Origin: Pimelobacter simplex
Lineage (GTDB): Bacteria; Actinomycetota; Actinomycetes; Propionibacteriales; Nocardioidaceae
Direction of reading: 5' to 3'
DNA: 64,000 bases
NCBI RefSeq assembly: GCF_900114845.1
Contig: NZ_FOUK01000001.1
Coordinates: 1,466,479 to 1,530,478 of the forward strand
Notes under the pieces: generated by a model
Told to the model about the DNA's origin: nothing
Database searches by the model: none
Seen by the model: only the letters and a program-made list of their open reading frames with translations
In this document: piece by piece, positions 60,644 through 64,000 of the stretch
Layout: the number at the start of each line of letters is the position of its first letter
How positions within the stretch are numbered: position 1 is the first letter of the stretch
Position numbers and translations under genes: made by a program

Positions 60644-61870
60644 GTGGACCCCGTCGAGCAGCGGTACGACGCGCACGCCCGCGAGCGGATCGTGCCCGAG
60701 CCGCCCAAGCGGGTCGAGGCGCCGGAGCGGCTGGCGTTCGAGCGGGACCGGGCGCGGGTGGTGCACGCGGCGTCGTTCCGGCGGCTGGCGGCCAAGACCC
60801 AGGTGGTGGGGCCGCAGAGCGACGACTTCGTCCGCAACCGGCTGACCCACAGCCTGGAGGTCGCCCAGATCGCGCGCGACCTCTCCCGGGCGCTCGGCAC
60901 CCACCCCGACATCACCGAGACGGCCGCGCTCGCGCACGACCTCGGCCACCCGCCGTTCGGCCACAACGGCGAGCGGGCGCTCGCCGCGCTCGCCGGCGAT
61001 GTCGGTGGCTTCGAGGGCAACGCCCAGACGCTGCGGCTGCTCACCCGCCTCGAGGCCAAGACGGCCGACGCCGGTCTCAACCTGACCCGGGCGACGCTCG
61101 ACGCCTGCACCAAGTACCCCTGGGGCCCGGGCGAGGCGAGCACCCCCAAGTTCGGCGTGTACGACGACGACCGCGCCGCGTTCGCGTGGGTCCGCAAGGG
61201 CGCCCCGGAGCGCCGGCAGTGCGTCGAGGCGCAGGTGATGGACCTCGCCGACGACGTGGCCTACTCGGTCCACGACGTCGAGGACGGCACGGTCGCGGGC
61301 AAGATCGACCTCACCCGGCTCGACACGGCCGCGGTGTGGGAGACGGTGCGTGCCTGGTACCGGCCGGGCGCGACGGACGCCGAGCTCGACGCGGTGCTCG
61401 AGCGGCTGCGCTCGGTCGGCAGCTGGCCCCGCGCCCCGTACGACGGCCGCCGGGGCAGCCTGGCCGCGCTGAAGAACCTCACGAGCGACCTGATCGGCCG
61501 CTTCTGCGGTGCGGTCCAGGAGGCGACCTTCGCGGCGTCGGAGGGTCCGTTCGTGCGCTATGCCGCCGACCTGGTGGTCCCGGCCGACACCTGGGCCGAG
61601 ATCACCGTGCTCAAGGGCGTGGCCGCGCACTACGTCATGGAGGACCTCTCGCACCGTGCCCTGCTGAGCCGGCAGCGCGAGCTGCTCACCGAGCTGGTCG
61701 CCGTCCTGCTGGAGCGGGGGAGCGACGCGCTCGACGAGACCTTCGCCGCGGACTGGCGCGGCGCCGCCGACGACGCCGCGCGGACCCGCGTCGTCATCGA
61801 CCAGGTCGCCTCGCTCACCGACGCCAGCGCGGTGGCCTGGCACGAGCGGCTGGTCGCGAGAAACAGCTGA
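60644..61870 (+). CDS. dgt: deoxyguanosinetriphosphate triphosphohydrolase-like protein
   Basis: 408 aa HD-superfamily enzyme. It hydrolyses dNTPs to deoxynucleoside and triphosphate. The metal motif is RLTHSLEVAQ and HDLGHPPFGHNGE, and DLADDVAYSVHDVED supplies a later Asp. Type 2 dgt genes commonly sit near dnaG, as here. TAGGGT at 60632-60637 is six bases before the GTG, a leaderless pattern. The hairpin downstream starts within the stop codon. Confidence 0.94.
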   Translation: MDPVEQRYDAHARERIVPEPPKRVEAPERLAFERDRARVVHAASFRRLAAKTQVVGPQSDDFVRNRLTHSLEVAQIARDLSRALGTHPDITETAALAHDLGHPPFGHNGERALAALAGDVGGFEGNAQTLRLLTRLEAKTADAGLNLTRATLDACTKYPWGPGEASTPKFGVYDDDRAAFAWVRKGAPERRQCVEAQVMDLADDVAYSVHDVEDGTVAGKIDLTRLDTAAVWETVRAWYRPGATDAELDAVLERLRSVGSWPRAPYDGRRGSLAALKNLTSDLIGRFCGAVQEATFAASEGPFVRYAADLVVPADTWAEITVLKGVAAHYVMEDLSHRALLSRQRELLTELVAVLLERGSDALDETFAADWRGAADDAARTRVVIDQVASLTDASAVAWHERLVARNS

Positions 61871-61896
61871 CCGGCCGCCCCGAGGGGCGACCGGTC
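61869..61896. terminator. hairpin between convergent dgt and anchor-P-like gene
   Basis: GACCGGCCGCCCC (61869-61881) pairs with 61884-61896 with one G-T-type mismatch and a two-base loop. No T-tract. Probably terminates both transcripts. Confidence 0.65.
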
Positions 61897-61923
61897 AGGT
61901 GCTGGTGCGTCAGGCGGGCCGGG

Positions 61924-62847
61924 TCAGCCGGTGACCGGGACGTGCGACTCGACGGGCGTCGGGGACGGCGCCTCGCTCGGGTTCTCGCGGTCGGTGGTGA
62001 CCTCGCCGCAGGTCGCCGAGGCGATCGTCAGGTCGATCTGGCCGAGCAGGTTGAGGTGCAGCGCGTTGACGGTGAAGGTGCCGTTCGCGTTGGCGATCTG
62101 CTCGTTCGCGGTGATCGTCACGACGCCCGGGATCTCGACCTTGGCGTTGGGCTTGTCGACCGGGAGCTTGACCGGGATGCCGAGCGCGGTCAGGTCCGCG
62201 ATCGTCGTCGTACCGGTGTCGCCGTTGCACTCGGCGATCACGGTGCCGGCGTTGACGATCTTGGTCTTGCCGGACAGCACGTCGCACAGGCCGTTGAGCT
62301 GGAGGCTCGTCAGCTTCGACAGGTCGAGCGCGCCGAGCAGGCTCAGGTTGAGCGGGCTGCCGTCGGTGGCGTTGCTGATCGTGTCGAGGACGTTGCCGAG
62401 CTGGGTGAGCAGCGGGCCTACGACCTGCTGGTCGATCGGCTCGGTCAGCGGGCCGAGCGCGCCGACCAGGGTGGTGCACGCGTTGCCGAGCTGCGTGGTG
62501 ACGTCGGCGGGGAGCTGGGCCAGGAGGCCCTCGCCCACGCCGAGGCCGGTCACGTTGGCCGAGGCGTTGCCGTTCTTGGCCTTGACCTGGACCACACCCC
62601 CGGACAGCAGCGGGTTGAGCGTGTCGGTGTCGATCAGCTCGTCGGTGACCTCGGTCCCGTTGGTCGACACGACCGACGGGAGCTTGTCGATGGCCGAGTT
62701 GTCGGCGATCGTCAGCTCGAGGCCGAAGGCGGACGACGGGTTGCCGGCCGCCGTGGCCGAACCGCCTCCGAGCAGGGCGAGCGAGGCCGCGCCTGTCACG
62801 AGCAGGAGAGCGCCGGCCACTGGAGCCAGGTGCCGCTTGATCTTCAT
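61924..62847 (-). CDS. secreted choice-of-anchor-P-like protein
   Basis: 307 aa from the ATG at 62845-62847, which has AAGGGA seven bases upstream. Residues 1-38 are a signal peptide (KIKRH, hydrophobic core, ATAAG). The beta-rich body has SSAFGLELTI, Leu-rich repeats of L/G/N residues (LNLSLLGALDLSKL) and a Cys near the C-terminus, as in actinobacterial choice-of-anchor P proteins. The protein ends exactly at HVPVTG, like a sortase signal without its hydrophobic tail. Role unknown. Confidence 0.8.
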   Translation of the reverse strand: MKIKRHLAPVAGALLLVTGAASLALLGGGSATAAGNPSSAFGLELTIADNSAIDKLPSVVSTNGTEVTDELIDTDTLNPLLSGGVVQVKAKNGNASANVTGLGVGEGLLAQLPADVTTQLGNACTTLVGALGPLTEPIDQQVVGPLLTQLGNVLDTISNATDGSPLNLSLLGALDLSKLTSLQLNGLCDVLSGKTKIVNAGTVIAECNGDTGTTTIADLTALGIPVKLPVDKPNAKVEIPGVVTITANEQIANANGTFTVNALHLNLLGQIDLTIASATCGEVTTDRENPSEAPSPTPVESHVPVTG

Positions 62848-62926
62848 GGGTGTTCCCTTCATCTTCTTCTCTTGCTCGGCAGTCCGGGGGAGGCGCCGTC
62901 GGGGGTACGGGGGGAGGGCTGCGGGG

Positions 62927-63736
62927 TCAGGCCTCGTCGACGATCACGGGGGTGCCGATCGGGACGGTCCGCAGCAGGGCGAGCGCGTCATCCGGCACCC
63001 GCACGCAGCCGTGGCTGACGGCCTGGCCGAAGACCGAGGGGTCGGTCCAGCCGTGCAGGGCGACCGTGCCCGGCCCGCCGCCGTAGGAGTCGAGGGTGTC
63101 GCTGTGGCTGCCCAGCGGCAGGATCACCGGCGAGAACGGCTGCTTGTCGTCGACGATCTGGCCGAGGACGAAGGTGCGGCCCACGGGCGTCGGCGTCCCG
63201 GAGGCGCCGACCGCGACGGTCCAGGTGCCGACCAGCTCGCCGTCCTCGATCAGCTCGAGCGAGCGGGCTCCGAGGTGCACCCGGACGACATAGGGGCTGT
63301 GCGCCTCGATCAGGTCGGCGGAGCGGATCCACCCCGTCGACCCGTTGGGCCTCGACGGCAGCAGCACCTGCACCCAGTCGCGGTTGCGGGTCACGACCGG
63401 GAACCAGGCGTCGCCGAACTGCTTCGGGCCGACCTTGGCGAACGGCTTGCCGTCGGGCTCGTCGTACAGCGCGGTCATCCGCTGGGGGTGCACCACGGTG
63501 CCCTTGGGCGTCTTCGTGGGGCGCGGGTCCTTGGGGGCGGCCTTGATCGTGGTCATGGTGGAGCTCAGCGGCAGGGTCTTGAGCTTCGCCTGCTGGACGG
63601 GGGCCGCGCTCGGCCGTGTCGGGGCGTCGTCGCCGCCGTCCTTGAGGACCATCGCCAGGGCCGAGATCGCGAACAGGAGCGCGACGACGACCACCGGCCA
63701 GCTGGCGCGGTTGCTGCGCGCCGATGCCTGCTCCAT
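62927..63736 (-). CDS. L,D-transpeptidase (YkuD domain)
   Basis: 269 aa. One N-terminal membrane anchor (WPVVVVALLFAISALAMVL, ~13-31), a linker, an SH3-like segment (WFPVVTRNRDWVQVLLPSR) and a C-terminal YkuD domain. The catalytic motif SHGCVRV lies at 241-247 with Cys244, and an upstream HG pair is in ALHGW. It cross-links peptidoglycan 3-3 or attaches proteins at the outer membrane face. It is divergent from dnaG. Confidence 0.94.
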   Translation of the reverse strand: MEQASARSNRASWPVVVVALLFAISALAMVLKDGGDDAPTRPSAAPVQQAKLKTLPLSSTMTTIKAAPKDPRPTKTPKGTVVHPQRMTALYDEPDGKPFAKVGPKQFGDAWFPVVTRNRDWVQVLLPSRPNGSTGWIRSADLIEAHSPYVVRVHLGARSLELIEDGELVGTWTVAVGASGTPTPVGRTFVLGQIVDDKQPFSPVILPLGSHSDTLDSYGGGPGTVALHGWTDPSVFGQAVSHGCVRVPDDALALLRTVPIGTPVIVDEA

Positions 63737-63912
63737 GCCCGGTCCCTCCCCGAACTCCCATTTCCCTTCGACCCTTCGTGCGGTCCTCCCCGCGCCTTCA
63801 ACGACGCAGGTAGGACGAAGGTCACGCCGAGGCCGGTCCCGATTTCGGCTCCGCCGCCGCTGGAGGCGGCTCCCGCGGAGCGGCTCAGCAGGCCCTCAGT
63901 AGGATCGACGGC

Positions 63913-64000
63913 ATGGCCGGACGGATTCGTGACGAGGACATCGCCGCGGTCCGTGAGAAGGCCCGCATCGACGAGGTCGTCGCCAGCTACGTGACGCTCC
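63913..64000 (+). CDS. dnaG: DNA primase, N-terminal fragment cut by window edge
   Basis: The 29 visible codons read MAGRIRDEDIAAVREKARI then DEVVASYVTL, the start of actinobacterial DnaG (usually IxxVReranIvdVV..hv.L). The zinc-binding domain would follow outside the window. TAGGAT at 63899-63904 lies eight bases before the ATG. Location beside dgt supports the call. Confidence 0.85.
   Translation, partial: MAGRIRDEDIAAVREKARIDEVVASYVTL

Overview
This is a 64 kb chromosomal window of very high GC content with no mobile elements, rRNA or CRISPR. The gene content (mycobacterial-type PknG/GlnX/GlnH module, IdeR-type iron box, EfeUOB, CimA, long SerA with ACT domain, dgt next to dnaG), the GC-rich third codon positions and the many leaderless starts point to an actinobacterium. 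A Nocardioides-like (Nocardioidaceae) host is my best guess, by inference only. Almost the whole window is coding, often in short operons with 1-8 bp overlaps.

Layout. 1-4463: a truncated MarR-like gene at the edge, a LysR regulator divergent from a secreted SurE-like phosphatase, a CHAD protein, and a secreted two-repeat protein that appears frameshifted near its end. 4456-7974: leader peptide plus attenuator, then ilvB-ilvN-ilvC. 8072-16707: small regulators, a half-size EamA transporter, a large secreted beta-propeller/PKD protein, an ABC-2 exporter pair, a DsbA/FrnE-like oxidoreductase, a MaoC-like hydratase and a secreted repeat protein. 16814-20180: IdeR-boxed efeUOB iron uptake operon. 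20162-25459: SnoaL-like protein, serA, a secreted PPC/FN3 protein and a MocR regulator divergent from a YczE-like membrane protein.

26249-38546 is the most striking region. It holds ten same-strand genes, nearly all overlapping by 4-8 bp: TelA-like protein, a small conserved protein, a CbbX/SpoVK-type AAA+ ATPase, a GlnX-like four-TM protein, a GlnH-like lipoprotein, a coiled-coil protein, a PknG-type kinase, a PP2C phosphatase, a vWA protein and an FHA protein. A recurring Cys-rich zinc-ribbon module links PknG, PP2C and FHA. It reads as one sensing and phospho-signalling machine that merges the known GlnX-GlnH-PknG pathway with TerY-P/TelA-type components.

38801-47285: O-methyltransferase, leuB (with its own leader peptide and hairpin), ilvE, small proteins, a membrane Ser/Thr kinase, and cimA behind a Thr/Ile-coding leader and terminator. 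Together with ilvBNC these give most of the isoleucine/valine/leucine route, with three candidate ribosome-mediated attenuators. 47251-51996: TetR regulator divergent from an FMN reductase around a perfect 36-bp palindrome, a secreted lipase resembling Candida antarctica lipase B, recO, a Uma2-family protein and uppS. 52112-54884: zinc ABC uptake operon with a Zur-like box over the znuA start codon. 54947-64000: monooxygenase-like protein, glyS, lipoprotein, dusB, a secreted M15-like peptidase with SH3 domain, a lipoprotein propeller, dgt, a choice-of-anchor-P-like protein, an L,D-transpeptidase and the start of dnaG.

Non-coding highlights: two large nested inverted repeats between convergent genes (38592-38699 and 51996-52085), several hairpins between convergent genes, and a repeated TAnnnT-N6-8-start-codon arrangement that predicts leaderless mRNAs.
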